Assembly: GCA_946221495.1 (NCBI GenBank)
Contig: CAMIFA010000004.1
Span: 13,511 to 77,510, forward strand
Direction: 5' to 3'
DNA length: 64,000 nt
Source: an uncultured cyanobacterium
GTDB taxonomy: Bacteria > Cyanobacteriota > Cyanobacteriia > Cyanobacteriales > Chroococcidiopsidaceae
Position numbers and translations under genes: made by a program. Shown here in pieces: positions 9,120 to 16,210 of this stretch (position 1 is the stretch's first letter; each line of letters starts with the position of its first letter). The notes under the pieces are model-generated. The model saw only the letters and a list, made by a program, of their open reading frames with translations. It was not told the origin of the DNA and did no database searches.

Positions 9120-10370
9120 ATGAATCTTCATACTCCAAAGTCCACAATTCATCCTTCTGTAGATGATTTTAATGAGGCGCTGTGTGATCTTATCGCTCGT
9201 TCTATTTCCGAGAGTCCACAGCGCTGTATTACTTTTGCTCAATACATGGAATTAGTGCTGTATCATCCTCAGCACGGCTACTACAATACAAAAGCAATAG
9301 ATATTGGTCAGCAGGGTGATTTTTTTACTTCTCCACATCTAGGCGCTGATTTTGGAGAATTACTGGCGCAACAATTTATGCAAATGTGGGAGATTTTGGG
9401 GCAACCAAAGTGTTTTACTTTAGTAGAAATGGGAGCTGGTCAAGGTATTTTGGCGGCTGATATCTTAAGGTATTTAAATCAGCACTACGCAGACTTTGTT
9501 ACAGCACTGAAATACGTTATTGTCGAGAAATCTAGTACACTTCAGCAGCAACAGCAGCAATATTTAAAGAATTTGCCCGTTCAATGGTGCAGCCTAGAAG
9601 AAATACCGAATAATTCGATTGTTGGCTGCTGTTTTTCTAATGAATTAGTAGATGCTTTGCCTGTGCATCAGTTTATCATCGAAGCAGGGCAGCTGCGAGA
9701 GATTTATGTAACTACACAAGAAGCAAGCAGTAATCCTCTCCCCTTCGTTGAAGTTATAGGTGTTTCCACACCTCGGTTGGCTGAATATTTTGATTTAGTA
9801 AAAATTGCCTTGCCATCTAGCGCTTATCCAGATGGTTATCGTAGTGAAGTTAACTTGGCAGCTTTAGACTGGCTGGAAACGGTAGCAAGTAAGCTACAGC
9901 GCGGCTATTTATTAACAATTGATTATGGTTATGCAGCCGCTCGTTACTATAATCCTGAGCGATCGCAAGGAACGCTACAGTGCTACTACCAGCATCTGCA
10001 CCACAATGACCCGTATATAAATATCGGTAGACAAGATATTACAGCTCATGTAGACTTTACTGCTTTAGAAAATTGGGGTCAGTTATGCGGCTTAGATAAT
10101 CTTGGTTTTACTCAGCAGGGATTATTTTTGATGGCGCTAGGATTAGGCGATGCCTTCGGCGGGCTTCGCCAACGTATTGCTACTCTTGCTAATACTAGTC
10201 AAGCAAGCACACCTCAAGATATTTCCTCCTTGCTCCAAAAGCGAGACGCACTACACCAACTAATAGAGCCAACAGGTCTAGGTAATTTTGGTGTCTTGGT
10301 TCAAACTAAAGGACTAACAGATACAGAAATGTCTTGCTGTTTAAGAGGATTCCAGGCTCCAACGTTGTAG
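9120..10370 (+). CDS. MidA/NDUFAF7-family SAM-dependent protein methyltransferase
   Basis: The product belongs to the DUF185/MidA family of class I SAM-dependent methyltransferases. Hallmarks are YHPQHGYYN, GDFFTSPHLGADFGELLA (66-83), the SAM motif EMGAGQG (103-109) and the SNELVDALPVHQF and TIDYGY segments. NDUFAF7, the mitochondrial member, dimethylates an arginine of NDUFS2, the NdhH homologue, during complex I assembly. Position directly after ndhH supports, but does not prove, the same role for NDH-1. Residues about 343-352 (GDAFGGLRQR) are coded by a GC-rich repeat that I believe was inserted into the gene. Its last 70 bp overlap the end of the convergent cheB-like gene. Confidence 0.88.
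   Translation: MNLHTPKSTIHPSVDDFNEALCDLIARSISESPQRCITFAQYMELVLYHPQHGYYNTKAIDIGQQGDFFTSPHLGADFGELLAQQFMQMWEILGQPKCFTLVEMGAGQGILAADILRYLNQHYADFVTALKYVIVEKSSTLQQQQQQYLKNLPVQWCSLEEIPNNSIVGCCFSNELVDALPVHQFIIEAGQLREIYVTTQEASSNPLPFVEVIGVSTPRLAEYFDLVKIALPSSAYPDGYRSEVNLAALDWLETVASKLQRGYLLTIDYGYAAARYYNPERSQGTLQCYYQHLHHNDPYINIGRQDITAHVDFTALENWGQLCGLDNLGFTQQGLFLMALGLGDAFGGLRQRIATLANTSQASTPQDISSLLQKRDALHQLIEPTGLGNFGVLVQTKGLTDTEMSCCLRGFQAPTL
10146..10174. repeat. GC-rich palindromic repeat inside the midA-like gene
   Basis: The 29-bp GC-rich stretch (GGCGA...TCGCC ends, core CCTTCGGCGGGCTT) stands out from the AT-rich gene around it and resembles interspersed cyanobacterial repeats. It adds about seven to nine codons after the conserved ALGLGD stretch while keeping the frame. 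Confidence 0.55.
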
Positions 10371-11008
10371 ATGTTTTCCGCACTTATAACATTACTTCTC
10401 TCATAACTAACTAGGCTTAACAACTGAGCAGCAATTTCATTTAAGGGCAGAACAAAATCTACTTTTCCAGTATTAATTACAGCCTGGGGCATACCAAAAC
10501 ACTCACAACTGTGTTCATCCTGAGCAATGATCGTGCCACCATGCTTTTTAATCGCCAGCGTCCCTAAAACGCCATCGCCTTCCTTACCAGTGAGGACAAC
10601 AGCGATCGCCCGACCTCTAAAACTAGTCGCCGCCGACTGGAACAGCACATCAGCTGCGGGGCGGACAAAGTTCACCTTTGCTGAGTTTGAGAGGGACAGT
10701 GTGCCGTTTGGGTTAATCAGCAAGTGCTTGTTGGGAACAGCTATATAAACTGTTCCTGGGCGCAAAAGCTCTCCTTGCTCTGCGTGTTTCACCCGTAGAG
10801 GTGTGTGACGGCTTAGGATATCCGGCATATAGCTGCGGTAGTGAGGACACAGATGCTGGACTAGAGCGATCGCTGCCGGAAAGTCTTCAGGCAAGGCAGA
10901 TAAAATCTTACTTACAGCCCTTAGTCCACCCTTAGAAGCTGCTAGTGCTACCACGTTGAAGGTGACATTGGGGAAGTGGGATAGGATTTTGTGTAAGTAT
11001 TTAGTCAC
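10301..11008 (-). CDS. Single-domain CheB-type methylesterase
   Basis: The 235-residue protein is one CheB catalytic domain without a receiver: Ser25 (AASKGG), His52 (VQHLCP) and Asp145 (KEGDG) form the expected triad, with YIAVPNKHLL between them. It resembles the second domain of the two-headed protein at 628-2328 more than the first (shared NFVRPAAD/VRPSAD and AIAVVLTGK/AIAVVLSGK stretches), suggesting duplication. The start codon is GTG at 11008. The 3' 70 bp overlap the end of the MidA-type gene on the other strand. A strong hairpin (11025-11060) sits just upstream of the start. The substrate is unknown. Confidence 0.87.
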   Translation of the reverse strand: MTKYLHKILSHFPNVTFNVVALAASKGGLRAVSKILSALPEDFPAAIALVQHLCPHYRSYMPDILSRHTPLRVKHAEQGELLRPGTVYIAVPNKHLLINPNGTLSLSNSAKVNFVRPAADVLFQSAATSFRGRAIAVVLTGKEGDGVLGTLAIKKHGGTIIAQDEHSCECFGMPQAVINTGKVDFVLPLNEIAAQLLSLVSYERSNVISAENIYNVGAWNPLKQQDISVSVSPLV

Positions 11009-11024
11009 GTTTTTCTTTCTTAAC

Positions 11025-11060
11025 CGATGGTTCGCCCTGGCGAGCCAGGGCGAACCATCG
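11025..11060. repeat. Perfect 17-bp inverted repeat, GC-rich hairpin
   Basis: The arms CGATGGTTCGCCCTGGC and its exact complement are separated by two bases. It lies 17 bp upstream of the solo cheB start and between two divergent genes. No T-run follows on either strand, so it is more likely an interspersed palindrome or protein-binding site than a terminator. Confidence 0.8.
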
Positions 11061-11224
11061 CCTGCCGAGCGCTCTTATGAACGTTAGCGTACATATATTT
11101 ATTCTAAGCTATGTACGCTAGTACACATGAATTATTTACAAAAAAATTGCCCTCTGGTTATAAGTCCGCGACGATCGCATTAGTTATTTATAGAAGATAA
11201 CAACTAGGCTCACACAGGCTTTTG

Positions 11225-11953
11225 ATGTCCACGCCCCAAGATTCCGGCAATTCCGTTCAAAATCGGCTGCTAGCTGCTCTACCCCAGGAAGAATACTCAC
11301 GGCTCCTACCCCACCTAGAACAAGTATCCCTGGATTTTAAGAAAGTCCTCTACGCGCCCAACGAACCTATTGATCACGTCTATTTTGTCAACAAGGGCGT
11401 TATCTCTATGGTTAATATCATGGAAAACGGTGAGATAGTCGAAGTCGCTACGGTGGGTAATGAAGGTATGGTAGGACTGCCCGTATTCCTGGGAGCTGAT
11501 AAAATTCCCGGCGAGGCTTTTGCCCAGGTTCCTGGCGAGGGAGTGAGGATGAGGGCAAATGTGTTTAAAGACAAGGTTACTCCAGATAGCCCGCTTCACA
11601 ACCTGCTGCAACGCTACACGCAAGCGCTGTTTAACCAAATCGCGCAATCGGCTGCCTGCAACCGCCTGCACTCCATAGAAGAGCGGTTTTGTCGCTGGCT
11701 GCTGATGACCCATGACCGAGTAGAATCAGACACTTTTCCCCTCACCCAGGAGTTTCTTGCCCAAATGCTGGGCGTACGTCGCGCCAGTGTGAATACGGTT
11801 GCCAGTATTATTCAGAGAGCCGGACTAATCCAATATAGTCGCGGCAAGATGACGATTCTTGATCGCGTTAGCTTAGAAGCATCCTCCTGTGAGTGTTATG
11901 GCATCGTCAAAGCGGAGTTTGATCGCTTGGTTTGCAGCGTTTCAGAGCAATAA
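11225..11953 (+). CDS. Crp/Fnr-family transcriptional regulator
   Basis: The 242-residue product has an N-terminal cyclic-nucleotide-binding-like beta barrel (about 15-130, including FVNKGVISMVN and GNEGMVGLPVFLG) and a C-terminal Crp-type winged helix (about 160-225) with the recognition helix in TQEFLAQMLGVRRASVN. The barrel lacks the classical cAMP-binding RxS phosphate cassette in obvious form, so a different ligand or none is likely. I start at ATG 11225; a TTG one codon earlier is the alternative. It is divergent from the solo CheB gene, and they share the intergenic hairpin. Confidence 0.88.
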   Translation: MSTPQDSGNSVQNRLLAALPQEEYSRLLPHLEQVSLDFKKVLYAPNEPIDHVYFVNKGVISMVNIMENGEIVEVATVGNEGMVGLPVFLGADKIPGEAFAQVPGEGVRMRANVFKDKVTPDSPLHNLLQRYTQALFNQIAQSAACNRLHSIEERFCRWLLMTHDRVESDTFPLTQEFLAQMLGVRRASVNTVASIIQRAGLIQYSRGKMTILDRVSLEASSCECYGIVKAEFDRLVCSVSEQ

Positions 11954-12131
11954 TCCAAGGGAATCGATATTCTGCACAAGAAATGCTTCTTTAGTAATCT
12001 CTCTAAAGTTTGGGCTAAGAAATACGTAGCAGTATAATTCAATTAAAACTCTGTTAATTGTTCGTCGGTGTGAGCCATTTTTCGCTCACAGTGATTAAAG
12101 TAAGAACTAAGAGTTTAGAAGGGCAACAGTA

Positions 12132-12227
12132 ATGAATCCACACGATCTTTTGGTACTAGTGCTGCTATTAATTCCTGGGATTTTACTTTCAGTTTTTATT
12201 ATGGTCACGTTTGCAGCCGGGGGTTAA
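12132..12227 (+). CDS. 31-residue single-span membrane peptide
   Basis: A short open frame with a GAAGGG ribosome-binding site about 9 nt upstream encodes a peptide that begins MNPHDLL, continues with a strongly hydrophobic helix of about 20 residues, and ends FAAGG. This size and shape match the small single-span subunits of photosystem and cytochrome complexes, but I do not recognise it as any of the named Psb, Psa, Pet or Ndh peptides. It follows the Crp-family gene by about 180 bp. Confidence 0.6.
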   Translation: MNPHDLLVLVLLLIPGILLSVFIMVTFAAGG

Positions 12228-12242
12228 TATCCCAACCCTGTG

Positions 12243-12455
12243 TCATTGCAGCATGAACGGAATTAATACAGTGTCACTTTTCACATAAAGCGGATGACGC
12301 GGGTGTCCTAAACTTGTTGTTCCCAAGCAGTAAACGCCTTTTTGCTTAGATAACAAACGGGTGACAACTTGGTTTTGCTGCCTAAAGCCACCCTGATTTC
12401 CCCAAGCAACAACAATTTGCTCTACTTGTTGGCTCATGTTCAACAATTGACACTC
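12243..12455 (-). pseudogene. DUF1643 gene, 3' fragment, split by IS
   Basis: The fragment encodes the end of a DUF1643 protein: VEQIVVAWGN, then VYCLGTTSLGHPRHPLY and a C-terminal TVLIPF. It has no start of its own (frame is open only from about 12455). The N-terminal half is at 13832-14104 on the same strand, with a TnpB element between. About a dozen residues expected between the halves cannot be found, so a short stretch was lost or is too altered to read. DUF1643 proteins have no established function. Confidence 0.8.
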
Positions 12456-12458
12456 TCA

Positions 12459-12483
12459 CCGCTACACCCTTTGGGTGTAGCGG
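12459..12483. repeat. Right-end hairpin of the TnpB element
   Basis: CCGCTACACCC, loop TTT, then the exact complement. It lies downstream of tnpB at the element end, where IS200/IS605 elements carry the recognition hairpin and where the 3' part of the TnpB guide (omega) RNA is encoded. Confidence 0.75.
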
Positions 12484-12546
12484 GAGATTCTTACTTCGTT
12501 CCCACTTAACTAGATTAGTATTACTACTAACCCCCGTCAGTACGAG

Positions 12547-13719
12547 TCAGTAAGCATTTTCAACCACTGTCTGCCCAACAGCAGTAACACCTCTATCTCT
12601 AATCACTTGTGCAGCAGCCACATCTCTATTCGTTGTGTATCCACATTCAAGGCAAGAATGAACTCTTACATCCAGTGTTTTCTTACCTGTATGTGTGCCA
12701 CAATTAGGGCAAATTTGGCTAGTGTAATCTTTGTTTACCTTGGCAAAATAAACACCGTTCTTCCATGCAACATATTGCAGTATTGTGAAAAACTGACCAA
12801 AACCTGCGTCAAGTGTATGCGCGGCATACATACCTTTACTCCAGATTCTCAAATCAATATCCTCAACAAATATTGCTCCTGCATTCTGGCAAAGATGGTT
12901 AGCTATTTTAAAGTGAAAGTCTTTTCTGGTGTCTGATATTCTTTGATGAAGTCTAGCTATCTTTGCGTTCAACTTCTTGCGATTATTAGAACGAATCTTC
13001 TTAAACTTCAACCTTCTTTGCAGCAATTTCAGCTTGCGGTGAAGTATATTAAAGAACTTTGGTCTAGCAATTAGTTGACCTTCTGAGGTAGCCGAAAAAC
13101 TATCCAAGCCAACGTCAATTCCAATAGGATAACCGTGAAAAGGAACATCTGGGACATCCACGTTTAGCTGTAAAGACAGCATCACAAAATACCCAGAAGC
13201 TTTTCTCGCTACCCTGGCGCGGCTTATTACAAAACCATCAGGTATTGGTCTAGATTGAATGTACTTTACCAATCCAAGTTGAGGCAACTTAACTCGATTA
13301 CCTTGGATAACTTCTCGTTTGCTTAACTGAGGGAAAACAAAGCTTTTCATTCTGTAATATTTTTTGAATCTAGGAAACCCGAATTTTCTAGATTTCATAT
13401 CAACCCAAGCACGGTCTAAAGTTCTGAGAACTTGTTGCAGCACCTGAGCATTTACAGACTTCAATTCTTCGTTTGTTTTCTTAGCTTCAGTTAATCTTTT
13501 GGCTTGGATATGGTAATCAGGGAAAGGTTCATCAGCCTTGATAATATATTCAGACTGAAGAGAACAAGCATCTACTCTGCACTTACGAGAATTAACCCAA
13601 TCCTTTCTTTCTCGTAAAGCATAATTCCACACTTTACGGCAAACAGTAAGTATATGTTCAATATCCTCAATCTGTTTCTTTGTTGGTTTCAATTTGTACT
13701 CGTAAGTAAGTGTAAGCAT
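12547..13719 (-). CDS. tnpB: RNA-guided endonuclease TnpB
   Basis: TnpB is the RNA-guided nuclease of IS200/IS605 elements and the ancestor of Cas12. The 390-residue protein is full length: N-terminal WED/REC-like region, split RuvC with Asp202 (GIDVGL), Glu286 (FVEDID) and Asp366 (NRDVAAAQ), and a zinc finger with Cys337, Cys340, Cys356 and Cys359. All catalytic residues are in place, so the protein is probably active. The guide RNA would be encoded at and past the 3' end of the gene, towards the hairpin at 12459-12483, with the guide taken from the flanking DUF1643 DNA. Confidence 0.92.
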   Translation of the reverse strand: MLTLTYEYKLKPTKKQIEDIEHILTVCRKVWNYALRERKDWVNSRKCRVDACSLQSEYIIKADEPFPDYHIQAKRLTEAKKTNEELKSVNAQVLQQVLRTLDRAWVDMKSRKFGFPRFKKYYRMKSFVFPQLSKREVIQGNRVKLPQLGLVKYIQSRPIPDGFVISRARVARKASGYFVMLSLQLNVDVPDVPFHGYPIGIDVGLDSFSATSEGQLIARPKFFNILHRKLKLLQRRLKFKKIRSNNRKKLNAKIARLHQRISDTRKDFHFKIANHLCQNAGAIFVEDIDLRIWSKGMYAAHTLDAGFGQFFTILQYVAWKNGVYFAKVNKDYTSQICPNCGTHTGKKTLDVRVHSCLECGYTTNRDVAAAQVIRDRGVTAVGQTVVENAY

Positions 13720-13831
13720 TCCTCGGCATAAGCGAATGTTTGAGTATCTTATCCTCCTTTTACACAGACTGTCAAATTGTGTAGAATGTCTCCCTTCAGT
13801 TGGTTTTCTATTGGTCGTGATTCATCTCCCG

Positions 13832-14104
13832 TTACAGCTGAGCTGGGTGTGATGCCCTATATGCAAACAAGTTAACTACCTCAATAGCGCCATACCCCCA
13901 AAATCGGGCAAAGTTGATACAGCGACGGATAGTAGGATCGTTACTTGTAGCATCAGCTGTACTGGGATTGAGCATTACAAAGCCGATACGGGGAGCATTT
14001 GAATTCCACTCTCGTGCTAAAGAGTAGCGGTAGTTCATACTTGGATCAAACTTGGCACTCATCCTCATGCTGCTACTGTCGCCTTTGACTGTAATTGTTA
14101 TCAA
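13832..14104 (-). pseudogene. DUF1643 gene, 5' fragment, split by IS
   Basis: The fragment encodes the N-terminal half of a DUF1643 protein, with YRYSLAREW, FVMLNPSTADAT, DPTIRRC and EVVNLFAYRA, and then stops (TAA at 13832-13834) where the TnpB element begins. The start is either TTG at 14104 or ATG at 14068; the family usually begins close to the latter. The remainder is at 12243-12455. The sequence is otherwise well kept, so the insertion looks recent. Confidence 0.8.
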
Positions 14105-14199
14105 AAGAAATTTGTTAACAGCTATTTAAATCTTCTTCTTGACATTTTGCCGATAATTTGCTCTACTGCGTTATTTGAAGAATCTGTAGAGGTAAAGGG

Positions 14200-15252
14200 A
14201 TGAAGGTTGCTGTGTTCAGCACAAAATCCTACGATCGCACTTTTCTAGAAGCTGCCAATGCTAACCACGCTCACGAATTAATTTTTTTTGAACCAAATTT
14301 AAATTATGAAACGAGCGTCTTGGCGGCTGACTTTCCTTGTGTCTGTGTTTTTGTCAGGATAAAGGGGCGAGGTTTCCTCGCCCCAACCTGCCATGTCAAC
14401 GATCAGCTAGATGCTAAAACCTTGACAAAACTAAAAAGTCAGGGAACTAAGCTAATTGCCCTGCGTTCTGCGGGTTTTAACAATGTAGACATACCCAAGG
14501 CAGAGGAATTAAGGCTAACAGTTGTTCGCGTTCCAGCTTACTCGCCTTATGCTGTAGCCGAACACACTATCGGGCTAATTTTGGCACTTAATCGCAAGCT
14601 CCATCGTGCTTATGGGCGTGTTAGGGAGGGTAATTTCTCCCTAGATGGACTTTTGGGGTTTGACTTACATAGCAAAACAGTCGGGATTATCGGTACTGGC
14701 AAGATTGGTGCAATTACAGCGCAAATTCTGCATGGTTTTGGCTGCCAACTACTAGCATTTGATAAATCGCCTCAACAGAATTGCCAAGCGCTAGGAGTAA
14801 AGTATGTATCGTTACCAGAACTATTTGCTACCTCTGATATTATTACCCTGCACTGCCCCTTGACCCCAGAAACACACCATCTAATTGATGCAGAAGCAGT
14901 CTTGCAGATGAAAACAGGTGTTATGCTAATCAACACGAGCCGTGGAGGATTAATTGACACAAAAACAGTGATTAAAGGCTTAAAAAGCGGTAGAATCGGC
15001 TATCTTGGTTTAGACGTTTATGAGCAAGAGGAAGATTTATTCTTTGAGGATTACTCGAATACAGTCATTCAAGATGATCTCTTTCAGCGCCTGCTTACCT
15101 TTCCCAATGTTCTAATTACAGGTCATCAAGCTTTTTTTACGGTCGATGCCTTAAGAAGTATTGCTGAAACTACCCTTGGTAATATCTCTGAGTTTGAACA
15201 AGGTTTTCCTTGTGTTAATCAAGTTAAAGCTGAAGGTACTAGGAAAAAATAG
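14200..15252 (+). CDS. D-lactate dehydrogenase-type 2-hydroxyacid dehydrogenase
   Basis: The protein is a D-isomer-specific 2-hydroxyacid dehydrogenase of the D-lactate dehydrogenase group, reducing pyruvate or a similar 2-keto acid with NADH. It shows the catalytic Arg region (LIALRSAGFNNVD), the Rossmann motif GIIGTGKIG, the LINTSRGGLID segment and the catalytic His in ITGHQAFFT. The 350 residues exceed the usual length of about 335 because of a 14-residue insertion at 53-66 coded by a GC-rich palindrome (14356-14397). The insertion sits in the N-terminal catalytic domain between FV and NDQLD, likely a surface loop, so the enzyme may still work. An AGAGGT site precedes the ATG. Confidence 0.9.
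   Translation: MKVAVFSTKSYDRTFLEAANANHAHELIFFEPNLNYETSVLAADFPCVCVFVRIKGRGFLAPTCHVNDQLDAKTLTKLKSQGTKLIALRSAGFNNVDIPKAEELRLTVVRVPAYSPYAVAEHTIGLILALNRKLHRAYGRVREGNFSLDGLLGFDLHSKTVGIIGTGKIGAITAQILHGFGCQLLAFDKSPQQNCQALGVKYVSLPELFATSDIITLHCPLTPETHHLIDAEAVLQMKTGVMLINTSRGGLIDTKTVIKGLKSGRIGYLGLDVYEQEEDLFFEDYSNTVIQDDLFQRLLTFPNVLITGHQAFFTVDALRSIAETTLGNISEFEQGFPCVNQVKAEGTRKK
14356..14397. repeat. 42-bp in-frame palindromic insertion in the dehydrogenase gene
   Basis: The core is a perfect hairpin: GGGGCGAGG (14364-14372), loop TTT, CCTCGCCCC (14376-14384). GTC borders it on the left (14353-14355) and repeats at its right end (14395-14397), possibly a small target duplication. Removing it restores the usual CVFVNDQLD sequence of the family. 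Confidence 0.75.
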
Positions 15253-15465
15253 CAAGAACTTAGATTTTAGTTAATCTTCTGCCTTCTGACTTCTATCTGA
15301 CGAATCAGTCTCTATCTTGGAGTTGATGAACCAATACTTATAGGTCAGATATCTTTAAAGCAACCAAACACAGTTTTCTTCGGAAAACTAGGCGGTGCTG
15401 CTAGTTAATGTATCGCCCAATTAAAAACCTCAAAGTTGTCACTTCCAAATAGCAACATCGAAATT

Positions 15466-15903
15466 ATGGAATCCCAACTACAACCACCGGAATACGTTGA
15501 TACCACCTCCTCAGAGGGTATACCAGTAACAGAGCCAGCACCTTTGGCAACAGTACGAGCTAACACTCCATCTGACGCTCAATGGCAGCGCATAGGCTCT
15601 CAGGTTTCCGACTTTTTAGCACAACTGCCTGACTATATAGGTAAGTTTTTCAACCAATACAAGCAGCCAATCATTAGCCTGGGGTTAATTTTTGTAGCAA
15701 TTATTACGGTTAAGATAGTTTTGGCAGTGATTGATGCATTGAATGATATCCCCCTACTGCAACCAACGTTTGAGTTAGTCGGTATTGGGTACACAACGTG
15801 GTTTGCTTACCGCTATCTGATCCAGGCTTCCAAACGCCAAGAACTATCGGGAGAAATCGAAAAACTTAAACAGCAAGTTGTTGGTAGTCAACAACTTTCC
15901 TAG
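15466..15903 (+). CDS. curT: CurT/CAAD-domain thylakoid curvature protein
   Basis: The 145-residue product has a disordered acidic N-terminus, an amphipathic helix (VSDFLAQLPDYIGKFF), two membrane helices (about 75-95 and 103-122) and a C-terminal amphipathic helix, which is the CAAD/CURT1 plan. CurT bends thylakoid membranes at their edges and at convergence zones where photosystem II is assembled. I take the ATG at 15466; a TTG ten codons upstream is the only longer option. It stands alone, convergent with the SLH gene, with a hairpin between them. The family has other members, so the gene name is by similarity. Confidence 0.85.
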   Translation: MESQLQPPEYVDTTSSEGIPVTEPAPLATVRANTPSDAQWQRIGSQVSDFLAQLPDYIGKFFNQYKQPIISLGLIFVAIITVKIVLAVIDALNDIPLLQPTFELVGIGYTTWFAYRYLIQASKRQELSGEIEKLKQQVVGSQQLS

Positions 15904-16029
15904 TCTTAGGGTTAACTGCCTATCTGTTCTTAGCATTAGAGTGATAGAACAGATGGGTGTGGCGTATTTCTATCCCAGAATTAACTATTCTCTGGGTAGC
16001 TGCGCCGCCTAATACCCAAACATTTATAT

Positions 16030-16075
16030 GGCAAAGGAAAACCAAATCCTGCATCAAGTATATGCAGCCAAAATA
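16030..16075 (-). pseudogene. Possible tnpB remnant
   Basis: On the - strand a short stretch reads as HILDAGFG, matching the HTLDAGFG block of the intact TnpB at 12547-13719 (residues 301-308); about 22 of 26 bases agree, with a one-base deletion just upstream. Similarity then ends. It may be the trace of a former element; it is too short to be certain. Confidence 0.35.
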
Positions 16076-16119
16076 ACTCAATCCTTTATAGCTACCTAGC
16101 TTTTTTAGAGGATTGAGTT
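16075..16119 (+). terminator. Hairpin followed by T-run after curT
   Basis: AACTCAATCCT (16075-16085) pairs with AGGATTGAGTT (16109-16119), followed by TGTTTTTTATC. The loop is 23 nt. It lies between the convergent curT and SLH genes and fits an intrinsic terminator for the + strand. Confidence 0.5.
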
Positions 16120-16210
16120 TGTTTTTTATCCAACCCACACAAAATAGCGCTGAAGCATGGTTATGGCGATCGCTTGTTGCTAACAGCGCTAATATTTTCC
16201 ACTAGAGTAT

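Larger units (their letters stand above)
12456..13831 (-). mobile_element. IS200/IS605-family tnpB-only element (IS1341-like)
   Basis: The element separates the two halves of a DUF1643 gene. It carries an intact tnpB (12547-13719) and, on the right (3') side, an 11-bp perfect hairpin at 12459-12483 typical of the subterminal palindromes of this family. No tnpA (Y1 transposase) is present, so movement would need a helper. Ends are approximate: they are set by where DUF1643 similarity stops. No target duplication is expected for this family and none is seen. Confidence 0.8.

Noticed and set aside
15920..16138. Open frame of 72 codons, - strand, after curT
   Set aside because: No ribosome-binding site, runs through a terminator hairpin, and overlaps a possible tnpB relic in another frame.
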